Assembly (NCBI RefSeq): GCF_902459585.1
Contig: NZ_CABPSC010000006.1
Span: 62,001 to 126,000, forward strand
Reading direction: 5' to 3'
DNA: 64,000 bases
DNA from: Pandoraea nosoerga
Lineage (GTDB): Bacteria; Pseudomonadota; Gammaproteobacteria; Burkholderiales; Burkholderiaceae
In this document: in pieces, positions 37,275 through 45,394 of the stretch
How positions within the stretch are numbered: position 1 is the stretch's first letter
How the letters are laid out: the number at the start of each line of letters is the position of its first letter
Notes under the pieces: generated by a model
The model's database searches: none
What the model was told of the DNA's origin: nothing
Seen by the model: the letters and a program-made list of their open reading frames with translations, nothing else
Position numbers and translations under genes: made by a program

Positions 37275-37943
37275 TCACTGCCGGATGAGCGCCATCGCGC
37301 AATCGAGCACCGTGCGCTTGAGGTCGGCCATGCCTTCGGGCGGCAGGAACGGCCCCATCATGTGGCGATACGAGACGGTCTTGCTGATGGCCGAGGTGAG
37401 CATGAAGTACATCACGTCCGCATCCTGCGCGGGACGGTTCTGCGACTCGAGCCAGTCGGCCACGAGCGGCACCATCGCGTCGCGATACGGACGCACGAGC
37501 CGCTGCGTGAGAATGTCGAGCCGTTCGCCCTCCTCGGTCGCCGCGGTCGAGAAAAACATGCCGACGTCGGGATTGGCAAACACGGCTTCGACGAACAGGC
37601 GCACGGCCTGCTCGACACGCTCGGCCGGTTCCATCTCGCTGCGCCGCAATTCGTGGGTCTGCTCGATGAGCCCGCGCGTGAGCGTGGCGATCTGATCGAC
37701 CACGGCGACCCACAACGCCTCCTTCGACCCGAAGTGATGCGAGATCAGGGCCGCATCGACGCCGGACGCCTCCGCGATCTGCCGCACGCTGCTTGCATAG
37801 AAGCCGCGCTGCGCGAAGATTCGCCGGGCGTTGAGCAATAACGCGTCGGCGCCGTGCGCGCAGTTGCACGTCGGACGCCCTCGCGCGCGCTTGCGCGGAA
37901 CGAGCGGGGGATCGGCTTGCGAGACGGCTTTGTTCAGAGTCAT
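37275..37943 (-). CDS. TetR-family regulator
   Basis: A 222-residue protein. The helix-turn-helix lies at about residues 33-80: ALLLNARRIFAQRGFYASSV then ASGVDAALISHHFGSKEALW. A CxC-containing N-terminal arm (RGRPTCNCAHG) precedes it, possibly a redox or metal feature. The C-terminal domain resembles the TetR_C type of CerR/YbiH proteins. It is divergent from ndh and upstream of ridA-dadA on the same strand; either could be its target. Confidence 0.83.
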   Translation of the reverse strand: MTLNKAVSQADPPLVPRKRARGRPTCNCAHGADALLLNARRIFAQRGFYASSVRQIAEASGVDAALISHHFGSKEALWVAVVDQIATLTRGLIEQTHELRRSEMEPAERVEQAVRLFVEAVFANPDVGMFFSTAATEEGERLDILTQRLVRPYRDAMVPLVADWLESQNRPAQDADVMYFMLTSAISKTVSYRHMMGPFLPPEGMADLKRTVLDCAMALIRQ

Positions 37944-38028
37944 TGAGCGATGGGGTAAGTCAATTCGCAACGGCAATGCGCCAAGTCTACCCGACCCGGC
38001 CGCGCCTGCCTGCCCAGACACGTCCTAT

Positions 38029-38058
38029 TTGACATGCCCGGTGCACGCTCGCTATTAT
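38029..38058 (+). promoter_or_regulatory. Sigma-70-type promoter of ndh
   Basis: TTGACA (38029-38034), an 18-base spacer and TATTAT (38053-38058) form a near-consensus promoter. Transcription would begin near 38065, 35 bases before the ndh start. Confidence 0.6.
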
Positions 38059-38099
38059 GCGCTTATTCATCACTTGTTGAATTTGACATTTCCCCTCGA

Positions 38100-39395
38100 A
38101 TGTCTCGCGCAAACCGAATCGTGATCGTCGGTGGCGGTATTGCCGGCCTGATGCTGGCGACCCGTCTGGGCCGCACGCTGGGCCGCAGCGGCAGTGCGCG
38201 CGTGACATTGATCGACAGTCATCCCACGCACCTCTGGAAGCCGATGCTGCACGCCGTGGCGGCCGGCACGCGCGACGTCACCCGTACCGAAGTGACCTAT
38301 CTCGCCCACGCCTGCAGTCACGGGTTCACGTATCAGGCGGGCCGCATGTGCGGTCTCGACCGTAGGCGGCGCGAGGTCGTGCTGGGGGAGATGGCGGGCC
38401 CCGACGGCTCGCGCCTGCTCGGCGAGCGTCGCGTGCCTTACGACGCGCTGGTGCTCGCCCTCGGTTCACAGGCCGATGACGCCCACCTGCCCGGTGTGCG
38501 CGACGTTTGCCATTTCATCGACAGCCAGCCGCAGGCCGAAGCATTTCACGCGGCCTTGCGCTGCGAGGCGCTGCGCAGCGTGGTCAATGACGATGCCCTG
38601 CGCATCGTGATCGCCGGCGGCGGCACGACGGGCGTGGCGCTGGCGGCCGAGTTGAGCCGCACGTTCGCGCTCGCGGCCGGGTATGGCGACCCGCAGATTG
38701 CCGAGCGGCTCAAGCTCACGCTCGTGGAGCGTGCGCCGCGTCTGCTGGGCGCGTTCCCGCCCGACGTCTCGGCGTCCACGCAAGCGCGGCTCGAAGGACT
38801 CGGCTTTCGCGTATTGACCGATACGCGCATCGTTTGCGCCGATCGCGACGGTTTCTATCGCGACGACGGTCAGCTGATTCCCGGCGACCTGCTCGTCTGG
38901 GCCGCGGGTGTCAAGGCGCCCGACGTTCTGCGCGGCATTGGCGGTCTGACGACCAACGACGCCAACCAGGTCGTGGTGCGCAACACCCTGCAGACGGCGC
39001 AGGACGAGCGCGTCTTCGCGCTGGGCGACTGCGCGTCGCTCACGCCCGCGCCGGGCGAATTCCCGCTGCCGCCGACGGCGCAGGTGGCCACGCAGCAGGC
39101 GGCGCACCTGGGCCGCCATCTCGGGGCGTGGCTCGAAGAAGGGCGCGCCATCGCGCCGTTCGTGTACCGGGCGCCCGGTGCGTTGGTATCGCTGTCGGGA
39201 TACAACGCGTCCGGCGCTCTGGGACGATTCGGATTTTTCAAAGGTGGCATCGTGCGCGGACGCTTTGCGCAGTGGAGCCACGCCATGTTGTACCGACGCC
39301 ATCAGCACGCGCTGCACGGGTTCGCCCGCGCGACCGTGCTGCTGGGCGCGGAAAAACTCGGCGGCCTTCGCGGGCCGCGCATCCGGCTGGCCTGA
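38100..39395 (+). CDS. ndh: Type II NADH dehydrogenase
   Basis: This 431-residue peripheral membrane flavoprotein passes electrons from NADH to quinone without pumping protons. Two nucleotide-binding motifs are visible: IVIVGGGIAGLMLATRLGR near the N-terminus (FAD) and IVIAGGGTTGVALAAELSR near residue 180 (NADH). VLALGSQADD, LVWAAGVKAPDVLRGI and VFALGDCASL complete the family pattern, and the C-terminal FFKGGIVRGRFAQWSHAMLY is the membrane-binding end. The ATG at 38100 fits NDH-2 length. The DUF3331 gene starts 2 bases after its stop, so both are translated from one message. Confidence 0.93.
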   Translation: MSRANRIVIVGGGIAGLMLATRLGRTLGRSGSARVTLIDSHPTHLWKPMLHAVAAGTRDVTRTEVTYLAHACSHGFTYQAGRMCGLDRRRREVVLGEMAGPDGSRLLGERRVPYDALVLALGSQADDAHLPGVRDVCHFIDSQPQAEAFHAALRCEALRSVVNDDALRIVIAGGGTTGVALAAELSRTFALAAGYGDPQIAERLKLTLVERAPRLLGAFPPDVSASTQARLEGLGFRVLTDTRIVCADRDGFYRDDGQLIPGDLLVWAAGVKAPDVLRGIGGLTTNDANQVVVRNTLQTAQDERVFALGDCASLTPAPGEFPLPPTAQVATQQAAHLGRHLGAWLEEGRAIAPFVYRAPGALVSLSGYNASGALGRFGFFKGGIVRGRFAQWSHAMLYRRHQHALHGFARATVLLGAEKLGGLRGPRIRLA

Positions 39396-39397
39396 CC

Positions 39398-39865
39398 ATG
39401 CGAAGCGACAGAACCGATTGCCCCAACCGAAGCGGCAGCCGCCGCGCCTCCGGCACCTCCGCGACCCGTTCGGCGCGCGCCTCGCGCGCCGCCGTGCGCG
39501 ATCAGGGTGTCTGGCAGCACACCGTAGCCATGCTCGACGCCGAGCCGGTCGTGTGCCAGCCGGTCATTCCGTACACGCGGCGAGCGCCGATCGTGCGCGT
39601 GCTGGAGATCTCCAGCGAGTTGACGATCACCGTATCGTGGAACGACGCGATGGGCGGCAACTACGGCGCGCAGATCTGGCGCATTCGCAAGGCGCACCAT
39701 CCGGGCGAATGCGCGCTGACCGGCGAGACCATCGACGTGGGCGACTTCGTCTACCGTCCGCTCTTCGGTGACATTCCGCCGCTCAACGCCGACGCCATGA
39801 TTCTGGCGAGCGCCATTCGCGCCATGCGCGAGCGCGAACTCGAACCGGCGTTGCAGGAGGACTGA
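39398..39865 (+). CDS. DUF3331 family protein
   Basis: A 155-residue protein with an Arg/Ser-rich N-terminus. The DUF3331 core spans about residues 60-145: ITVSWNDAMGGNYGAQIWRI, HHPGECALTGETIDVGDFVY and PLNADAMILASAI. The family is nearly confined to Burkholderiaceae and has no known function; a CALTG with a partner Cys could bind metal. Translation is coupled to ndh. A T8 terminator follows 57 bases later. Confidence 0.8.
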   Translation: MRSDRTDCPNRSGSRRASGTSATRSARASRAAVRDQGVWQHTVAMLDAEPVVCQPVIPYTRRAPIVRVLEISSELTITVSWNDAMGGNYGAQIWRIRKAHHPGECALTGETIDVGDFVYRPLFGDIPPLNADAMILASAIRAMRERELEPALQED

Positions 39866-39922
39866 CCGACTCCCTCGCGCTGAAATGTCGCCCCCCGACC
39901 CCCCGTTGAATTCAGCGCGTTG

Positions 39923-39947
39923 CCGCCCCGAGAGGGCGGTTTTTTTT
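39923..39947 (+). terminator. Intrinsic terminator of ndh-DUF3331
   Basis: CCGCCC pairs with GGGCGG across a 5-base loop, and eight T follow (39940-39947). Confidence 0.88.
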
Positions 39948-39970
39948 ATCCTCGCGGCTCTCCCTCGCGT

Positions 39971-40078
39971 GCTTCGTGCGCTTCGTGCGCTTCGTGTGCT
40001 TCGTGTGCTTCGTGTGCTTCGTGTGCTTCGTGTGCTTCGTGTGCTTCGTGTGCTTCGTGTGCTTCGTGTGCCTCGTGC
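39971..40078. repeat. 9-bp minisatellite, 12 copies
   Basis: Twelve head-to-tail copies of GCTTCGTGT fill 39971-40078; only the first two and the last carry one or two changes. Since 9 is a multiple of 3, all six frames stay open, which makes false reading frames here. With the next array it occupies most of the 520-base gap before the beta-lactamase gene, which holds no gene. Confidence 0.95.
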
Positions 40079-40223
40079 GCTTTGACTTTCATGCCGACGG
40101 CGGACCGCGGGCCGCCGGCGCCTCGCCGGTTTGTCCGGCCATCACCGTTATGACGATTCGAGGCCATCGAAGCGGTTTGAAGCGACGGTGGCGGCTGTGA
40201 CGGTTTCGGCGGTTTCGACAGTG

Positions 40224-40277
40224 ACTGCCGTTACTGCCGTTACTGCCGTTACTGCCGCTACTGTCGTTACTGCCGTT
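40224..40277. repeat. 9-bp minisatellite, 6 copies
   Basis: Six copies of ACTGCCGTT, two of them with one change, run from 40224 to 40277. The unit is unrelated to the GCTTCGTGT array 145 bases away but has the same period. Confidence 0.92.
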
Positions 40278-40388
40278 ACGGTGGTGCGACGCGAAAGCCG
40301 ACGGCTTTGGGATTACGCTTCGGGCATCGCTCGCCGCGCCTCACAATGACGGCAACCCGGCCCCTCATCGCCAAGGAGAGTCTTCCCG

Positions 40389-41621
40389 ATGTCCAAGCCC
40401 CGCCCTACCGCCTTCACCACCCTGGCCGCCCTGGCGGCCGCCACCGCCATCGTCTGGATGGGCCTTAGCACCCGCAGTCATGCGGCGCAGCCGCAGCCCG
40501 AGAACGATCCGCGTCTGGCGGAAGTCCGCTCGCTCGTCGACCAGACCGTCGAACCGCTGATGGCCCGGCAGCAGATTCCCGGCATGGCCGTCGGCGTGGC
40601 GTTCGACGGCAAGTCCTACGTCTTCGACTACGGCGTGGCGGACAAGGCCGACAATCGCCCCGTCACGCCCGACACGCTCTTCGAAATCGGCTCCGTGAGC
40701 AAGACGTTCACGGCCACGCTCGCGACATACGCGCAGGGCGCCGGCGCGCTGTCGCTCAGGGACAAGACGAGCCGCTTCATTCCCGAAGTGGCCGGCACGC
40801 CGTTCGGAAACATCAGCCTCGTGAACCTCGCCACGCACACCACCGGCGGCATGCCGCTGCAAGTGCCCGACGACGTCACCACCGACGAACAACTGCTCCA
40901 GTACCTCGAGGCGTGGAAGCCCGCGCAGCCCGCCGGTACCGTGCGCACATACTCGAACGTGAGCATCGGCATGCTCGGCAGGATCGTTGCACGCGCCATG
41001 CGCGGCGACTTCGCCACGCTCATGACGCAGCACGTTTTCCGGCCGCTGGAGCTCGGGCATACGTACATTCGCGTTCCGGCCGACCAGATGCAGCACTACG
41101 CGTGGGGCTATGGCAAGGACGGCGACCCCGTGCGCGTCTCGCCGGGGTTGCTCGAGGCCGAGGCCTACGGCGTGAAGACGACCGCCGGCGATCTGCTGCG
41201 ATTCGTGAACGCCAATCTCGGCAAGCCGGTGTTCGACCATCGCCTGCGCCATGCGATCTACGCCGCACGCACCGGCTACTTCTTCGACAAGCCGATGACG
41301 CAGGATCTGATCTGGGAGCAATACCCGTATCCGGTCAGCGTGGAGACGCTGCTCGAGGGCAATTCCGCGAAAATGGCATACGAGCCGACCCCCGTGCGCG
41401 AGTTCTCGCCGCCGATGGCGCCCACGCCGGTCGCATGGGTCAACAAGACCGGTTCGACGAACGGTTTCGGGGCTTACGTGGCGTTCGTGCCTTCCAGGCA
41501 GATGGGCATCGTCATGCTGGCGAACAAGAACTATCCGATCGACGAGCGCGTGCGTGCGGCGCATCGCATTCTCACGGTCCTCGACGGCATGCCGCGCACG
41601 CCGGTCGTTCCACAGCCGTGA
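40389..41621 (+). CDS. Class C (AmpC-type) beta-lactamase
   Basis: The 410-residue exported protein carries all three class C active-site motifs: Ser102-Val-Ser-Lys105, Tyr188-Ser-Asn190 and Lys353-Thr-Gly. The spacing is right for AmpC. A signal peptide occupies residues 1-33 and ends SHAA-Q. It should hydrolyse cephalosporins and penicillins in the periplasm. The AAGGAGAG site is 9 bases before the ATG. No ampR lies next to it, so any induction would depend on a distant regulator. An esterase of the same fold is possible but less likely given YSN and KTGS. Confidence 0.9.
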   Translation: MSKPRPTAFTTLAALAAATAIVWMGLSTRSHAAQPQPENDPRLAEVRSLVDQTVEPLMARQQIPGMAVGVAFDGKSYVFDYGVADKADNRPVTPDTLFEIGSVSKTFTATLATYAQGAGALSLRDKTSRFIPEVAGTPFGNISLVNLATHTTGGMPLQVPDDVTTDEQLLQYLEAWKPAQPAGTVRTYSNVSIGMLGRIVARAMRGDFATLMTQHVFRPLELGHTYIRVPADQMQHYAWGYGKDGDPVRVSPGLLEAEAYGVKTTAGDLLRFVNANLGKPVFDHRLRHAIYAARTGYFFDKPMTQDLIWEQYPYPVSVETLLEGNSAKMAYEPTPVREFSPPMAPTPVAWVNKTGSTNGFGAYVAFVPSRQMGIVMLANKNYPIDERVRAAHRILTVLDGMPRTPVVPQP

Positions 41622-41751
41622 TTCGACCCTGCGCGCCCCCGTGCGGGGCGCCATTGCCGACATCGGCGCCCGGACACTCTCGCCGGCGACGCCGCCCGGT
41701 CAGCGGCCAGACCTTGCGGGCCCTTGAGCCCGATGTGCAGGCAAACGACAG

Positions 41752-41790
41752 GCCCGCCGCCCCTCGTCGGGGAGTGAACGAGTGGCGGGC
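41752..41790. terminator. Possible shared hairpin between convergent genes
   Basis: GCCCGCC (41752-41758) can pair with GGCGGGC (41784-41790), between the beta-lactamase and DUF1993 genes. There is no T-run, so termination by it is uncertain. Confidence 0.3.
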
Positions 41791-41800
41791 AGCGACGGCT

Positions 41801-42373
41801 TCAGCCTTGGGGTGCGCTGCCGGGACGCAGGTAGCCGAGCACGTGAGCCACGTAGTCGGCCTTGCCCAGTTCCACGCCGTGCTGGCGCAGGATGGCGTAG
41901 GCGGTGTTGGTATGGAAGTAGAACTGCGCGAGCAGCCAGTCGCGCACGTACTGCTCGCCGGTCATGTCGAAGATCACGCCGTTGGGCAGGGCGAGCGAGA
42001 CGGCCCTGTCGGCGCCGGCGTCGAGCGCGTCGGCGGGCAACGCGTCGACAAAGGCGATGGCGTTGGCCAGACACGCCTGCGCCTGCGCGAACGTGCCGGG
42101 CTTTTCGCTTGCCGCCCAGCCTTCGCTCTGCACGGCGAGCACGTCCTCCGGAATCGCTTCGCCACGCAGGCGAAACGCCGGCTCCATGGCCTGGTAGCTC
42201 ACGAAGCGCACCTGCGCGGCGAGCGGGTACATGTCGGGCGCGAGACGCAGCGTCATCAGCGCATCGGCCGTGCCGCCCTTCGACTTCTCGTAGCGTGCCG
42301 CCTTGTCGAGCCATGCCGACAGGGCGCGCATCATTTGCGAGGTCGTCGGCTTCAGAATTTCGGTGAGGGTCAT
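41801..42373 (-). CDS. DUF1993 family protein
   Basis: A 190-residue soluble helical protein in the DinB-like superfamily. Its features match DUF1993: LRLAPDMYPLAAQVRFVSYQ, an internal Lys/Glu-rich segment, and YVRDWLLAQFYFHTNTAYAI followed by LRQHGVELGKADYV. The His and Tyr residues suggest a divalent metal or small-molecule site as in DinB-fold thiol transferases, but no activity is known. It stands alone. Confidence 0.8.
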   Translation of the reverse strand: MTLTEILKPTTSQMMRALSAWLDKAARYEKSKGGTADALMTLRLAPDMYPLAAQVRFVSYQAMEPAFRLRGEAIPEDVLAVQSEGWAASEKPGTFAQAQACLANAIAFVDALPADALDAGADRAVSLALPNGVIFDMTGEQYVRDWLLAQFYFHTNTAYAILRQHGVELGKADYVAHVLGYLRPGSAPQG

Positions 42374-42510
42374 GCGGCGGCTCCGTGTGTGCGTGTCCGG
42401 GTGGAAGTCCGGGGGCGAATGGTCGCGGCCGGGAAGGTGCCGCCCGCGAAGCTTATCGCGGCCGCCGCCAGTTCGCACGCCAGACTGTCCCGGGCGCGAC
42501 GCGAAGCCCG

Positions 42511-43368
42511 CTACGTCGTGGCGACGAGAAGCTCCTCCGCGTTGGCCGGCGGGCGCAGCCCGTCACTGCGATTCGCGAAGTAGCGCTCGGTCAGCGCCTG
42601 CGCGCCAACGTGTCGGGCGTCGCGAAAGCCATTCTCGCGCGCGAACGCCATCATCTCGTCCGGCGTGAAGAAGCTGATGAACGGCGTGCCGCTCGCCCGC
42701 GCGCCTTTCTCTGCCATCTCCAGTCCCGGGCGCACGGCCGGGTCCGCCATCGACAGCGGCAGCAAAAACGTCATTGCGAAGGTCGATCCCGGCGCGAACG
42801 ACGCCACTTCGCGCAGCGTCGCGGCATTGGCCTCGCGGGTGAGGTACATGCTCACACCGGTCGAGACGACCACGGCCGGCGCGTTCGGGTCGAAGCCGCT
42901 TTGCAGCAGCGCCTCGCGCCACGACTGGCCCGCCTCGAAGTCGACCGGCACGAAACGCAGGCTGTCGGGCACGCCGTAGCCGAGTGCGATCAGGCGTCTG
43001 CGCTTCCACTCCTGCGGACCGGGACGGTCGATCTCGAAGATCGTGAGCCGCTCGGCAAGCTCCACACGCCGTTGCGCGAAGCTGTCCAGTCCGGCGCCCA
43101 GGATCACGTACTGGCGCACGCCGCGCGCCGTCTGCGCTTGCACCAGGTCTTCGATGAAGCGCGCACGCGCGACGATCGAGGCGCGAAACGGCTGCGTGAA
43201 TGGGCTCATGTCGCCTCGCTCGCGCCAGTCGTCCGGCGGGTCGAGCAGCTTCAGGCCGATGTCGTCTTCCAGGACGTGCGGCGCGGCGTCCACTTCGAGA
43301 TGCAGCGCGCGCCATAGCGCCACGCGCTCCGCCGTACTGTCGGGGGCGATGTCTTTCGGATGTGTCAT
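42511..43368 (-). CDS. Class I SAM-dependent methyltransferase (LCM/Tcmp family)
   Basis: A 285-residue methyltransferase. The SAM-binding motif is QYVILGAGLDSFAQRR near residues 85-100, followed by the acidic loop IFEIDRPGPQEWKRRRL and VVVSTGVSMYLTREAN. These are the marks of the leucine carboxyl methyltransferase-like family found widely in actinobacteria and Burkholderiales. The substrate is unknown; secondary metabolites are suggested for some relatives. The start ATG at 43368 excludes an Arg-rich upstream extension. Confidence 0.85.
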   Translation of the reverse strand: MTHPKDIAPDSTAERVALWRALHLEVDAAPHVLEDDIGLKLLDPPDDWRERGDMSPFTQPFRASIVARARFIEDLVQAQTARGVRQYVILGAGLDSFAQRRVELAERLTIFEIDRPGPQEWKRRRLIALGYGVPDSLRFVPVDFEAGQSWREALLQSGFDPNAPAVVVSTGVSMYLTREANAATLREVASFAPGSTFAMTFLLPLSMADPAVRPGLEMAEKGARASGTPFISFFTPDEMMAFARENGFRDARHVGAQALTERYFANRSDGLRPPANAEELLVATT

Positions 43369-43465
43369 GTCGCGTACCTCGTGAGATCGGTGCCGGATGC
43401 GCAGATTTTTGCACAGACGGCGCGACCGGGTAAGACAGCGTTTCGCGCGTCGCCGCCGCGACCGC

Positions 43466-44380
43466 TCACGATTGCCGATAGTGTTCCGCCATGAAGTCGA
43501 CGAACGCGCGCACCTTCGGATTGACGTGGCGCGTGTGCGGGTAGAGCGCGTAGTAGTGGCTGCGTCCCGCCGAGTACTGCGGCAGCACGCGCACGAGCGT
43601 GCCGCGCGCGAGCTCCGCGCGCACGGTGCGTTCGGTGAATGCGGCAATGCCCGCGCCCGCGAGCGCGGCGGCGAACACGGCCGTGATGGCGTCCGACGTC
43701 ACCGCACCGTTGAGCACCACGCGGTGTGCCGAGCCGTCGGGCGCGCTCAGCGTCCATTCGGTCGGCGCGGTCGGTGCGCTCAGCGTTCTCGCGCCCGCGA
43801 AAACGAGCGCGTGATGCCGGGCGAGATCGTCCGGCGAAGCAGGCAGGCCATGCTGCGCGAGGTAGGTCGGGGAGGCGACCAGCACGGTGTCGGACGCCGT
43901 CAGCCCCTTCGCCATCAGGCTGCTGTCGGCCAGCGGCGCACTGCTGATGCGCAGCGCCGCGTCGAATCCCTCGGCGAGCAGATCGACGTACTGGTCGCTG
44001 CACGACAGGGCCAGCGTAATGTCCGGATAACGCAAACGAAATGCGGGCAGCCACGCCGGCAGCTCGAGCGTGCCCACCACGAGCGGCACCGTCACGCGCA
44101 AGGCGCCGCTCGGCTGCTCGCGCTCGGCGGACATGGCGTGCGCCATGGCGTCGACGCGCGCCAGGATGTCCGCGCAATGGCGGTGGTAGCGCTCGCCCGC
44201 GCCGGTGAGCGAAAACCGGCGCGTGCTGCGATTGACGAGCGCCACGCCGAGCGCCGCCTCCGTCCGCTTCAGTTGCCGCGACACGCTCGAATGCGACATG
44301 CCCAACGCATCGGCCGCGGCCGAGAAACTCCGGGTTTCGGCGAGCGTGTGAAAAATGCGCATTGCCAGCAATTGATCCAT
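43466..44380 (-). CDS. LysR-family regulator
   Basis: A 304-residue LysR protein with MDQLLAMRIFHTLAETRSFS, HSSVSRQLKRTEAALGVAL and a CrgA-like effector domain (GALRVTVPLVVGTLELPAWL, DSSLMAKGLTASDTVLVASP). It lies 47 bases downstream of the isochorismatase-like gene on the same strand and may be cotranscribed with it, which is less common than a divergent layout. Confidence 0.83.
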   Translation of the reverse strand: MDQLLAMRIFHTLAETRSFSAAADALGMSHSSVSRQLKRTEAALGVALVNRSTRRFSLTGAGERYHRHCADILARVDAMAHAMSAEREQPSGALRVTVPLVVGTLELPAWLPAFRLRYPDITLALSCSDQYVDLLAEGFDAALRISSAPLADSSLMAKGLTASDTVLVASPTYLAQHGLPASPDDLARHHALVFAGARTLSAPTAPTEWTLSAPDGSAHRVVLNGAVTSDAITAVFAAALAGAGIAAFTERTVRAELARGTLVRVLPQYSAGRSHYYALYPHTRHVNPKVRAFVDFMAEHYRQS

Positions 44381-44427
44381 GGCGCGAGCGGGGCGTGCAG
44401 TCAATGGGGCTCGGAGAAAGGGCGTGT

Positions 44428-45168
44428 TCAGCGCAACGGCAGGCGCAGCACTTCGGCCGTCGTCAGCACGTCGCCGAAGGTGTCCTCGATTTCGGCGAGT
44501 GCCGCCGCGTGCAAGGCGTCGCTCGTGACGCGCGAACCGTCCGCGCGCACGATGTCGCGGGTCGCGGTAGCGTCCGATGCTACCACGACGCCATAGCCGA
44601 GCGGCACGGCGTCGCGCGCCGCGCCGGCCACGCACGCGTGCGTCATGAGCCCGGCGATCACGAGCGTGTCGACGCCTTGCGCCTTGAGCCGCTTGTCGAG
44701 ATCGGTGCTCGCGAACGCGCTCACCGTCGTCTTGCGCAGGACCGTGTCGCGCTCGCGCGGCGCCATGCCGGGCGCGAACTCGACGGTCTTGCCGTCGAGT
44801 GCGAAGACGGGCGCCCCGTTGGGCGCGACGTGCTGGATCTGATACACGGGCATGCCGGCGCGATCGGCCATCGCGATCAGCTGCTGCGCATTGGCCAGCG
44901 CGCGCGTGCCGTCGGGAATCGGCATGCGGCCGGTGAAGTATTCGTTCTGGAAATCGATCACGATCAGCGCCGTGCGTTTCGGGTCGAGGTGGTCGATGCG
45001 CCCGGCGCCGAGCATGGCGCGAATGGTCGGATGAGCGGCGCCGTGCGCGGTGCGCCGCGCGTCTTTCTCGCCTTTCACGTCCGCCGCCTGCGCCGCGGCG
45101 CTCACCGCGGCGGACAGCGACAGCCCGAGCGTTGCCAGGCGCAGCGTGCGAAGAAACAGATGAGTCAT
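44428..45168 (-). CDS. Exported isochorismatase-family cysteine hydrolase
   Basis: The 246-residue protein is unusual for this family because it begins with a signal peptide (LATLGLSLSAAVSAAAQAAD). The catalytic triad is visible: Asp72 in IVIDFQNEY, Lys146 in VLRKTTVSAF and Cys179 in GLMTHACV. Family members hydrolyse amides or vinyl ethers such as nicotinamide, carbamoylsarcosine or isochorismate. Here the reaction would be periplasmic and is not known. It precedes the LysR gene in one unit. Confidence 0.83.
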   Translation of the reverse strand: MTHLFLRTLRLATLGLSLSAAVSAAAQAADVKGEKDARRTAHGAAHPTIRAMLGAGRIDHLDPKRTALIVIDFQNEYFTGRMPIPDGTRALANAQQLIAMADRAGMPVYQIQHVAPNGAPVFALDGKTVEFAPGMAPRERDTVLRKTTVSAFASTDLDKRLKAQGVDTLVIAGLMTHACVAGAARDAVPLGYGVVVASDATATRDIVRADGSRVTSDALHAAALAEIEDTFGDVLTTAEVLRLPLR

Positions 45169-45347
45169 GACGGAGCCTCCAGAGGGGTGTTGTCGAGGCA
45201 CCCAGTCTAGGCGGCGGTGTTCGCGGCAACCAGACCGCGCCGGACACATCACTTGTTTGCCGTCTGCACCAATTGACGGCGGGTTGCGGGGGGTGGCGGC
45301 ATTGCGTCGCCCGTGCGAACCAGACGCTGAAGTTCGGGCGTTGAAGT

Positions 45348-45394
45348 TCGGGCGTTGAAGATCACGCGTTGAAGAACAGTTGCGCGGCGCCGTG
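45348..45394. repeat. 14-bp tandem repeat containing the rcnA stop
   Basis: The unit TGAAGTTCGGGCGT occurs twice in perfect form, then as a variant (TGAAGATCACGCGT) and a partial fourth copy at 45390. The rcnA stop codon (45362-45364) reads TCA on the plus strand at the edge of this array. Confidence 0.8.

Noticed and set aside
39885-40167. Several open frames across the 9-bp minisatellite
   Set aside because: A 9-bp repeat without stops leaves every frame open; the products are only Cys-Phe-Val or Ala-His-Glu type repeats.
39971-40277. Possible CRISPR array
   Set aside because: Units are 9 bp and contiguous, with no spacers and no cas genes.
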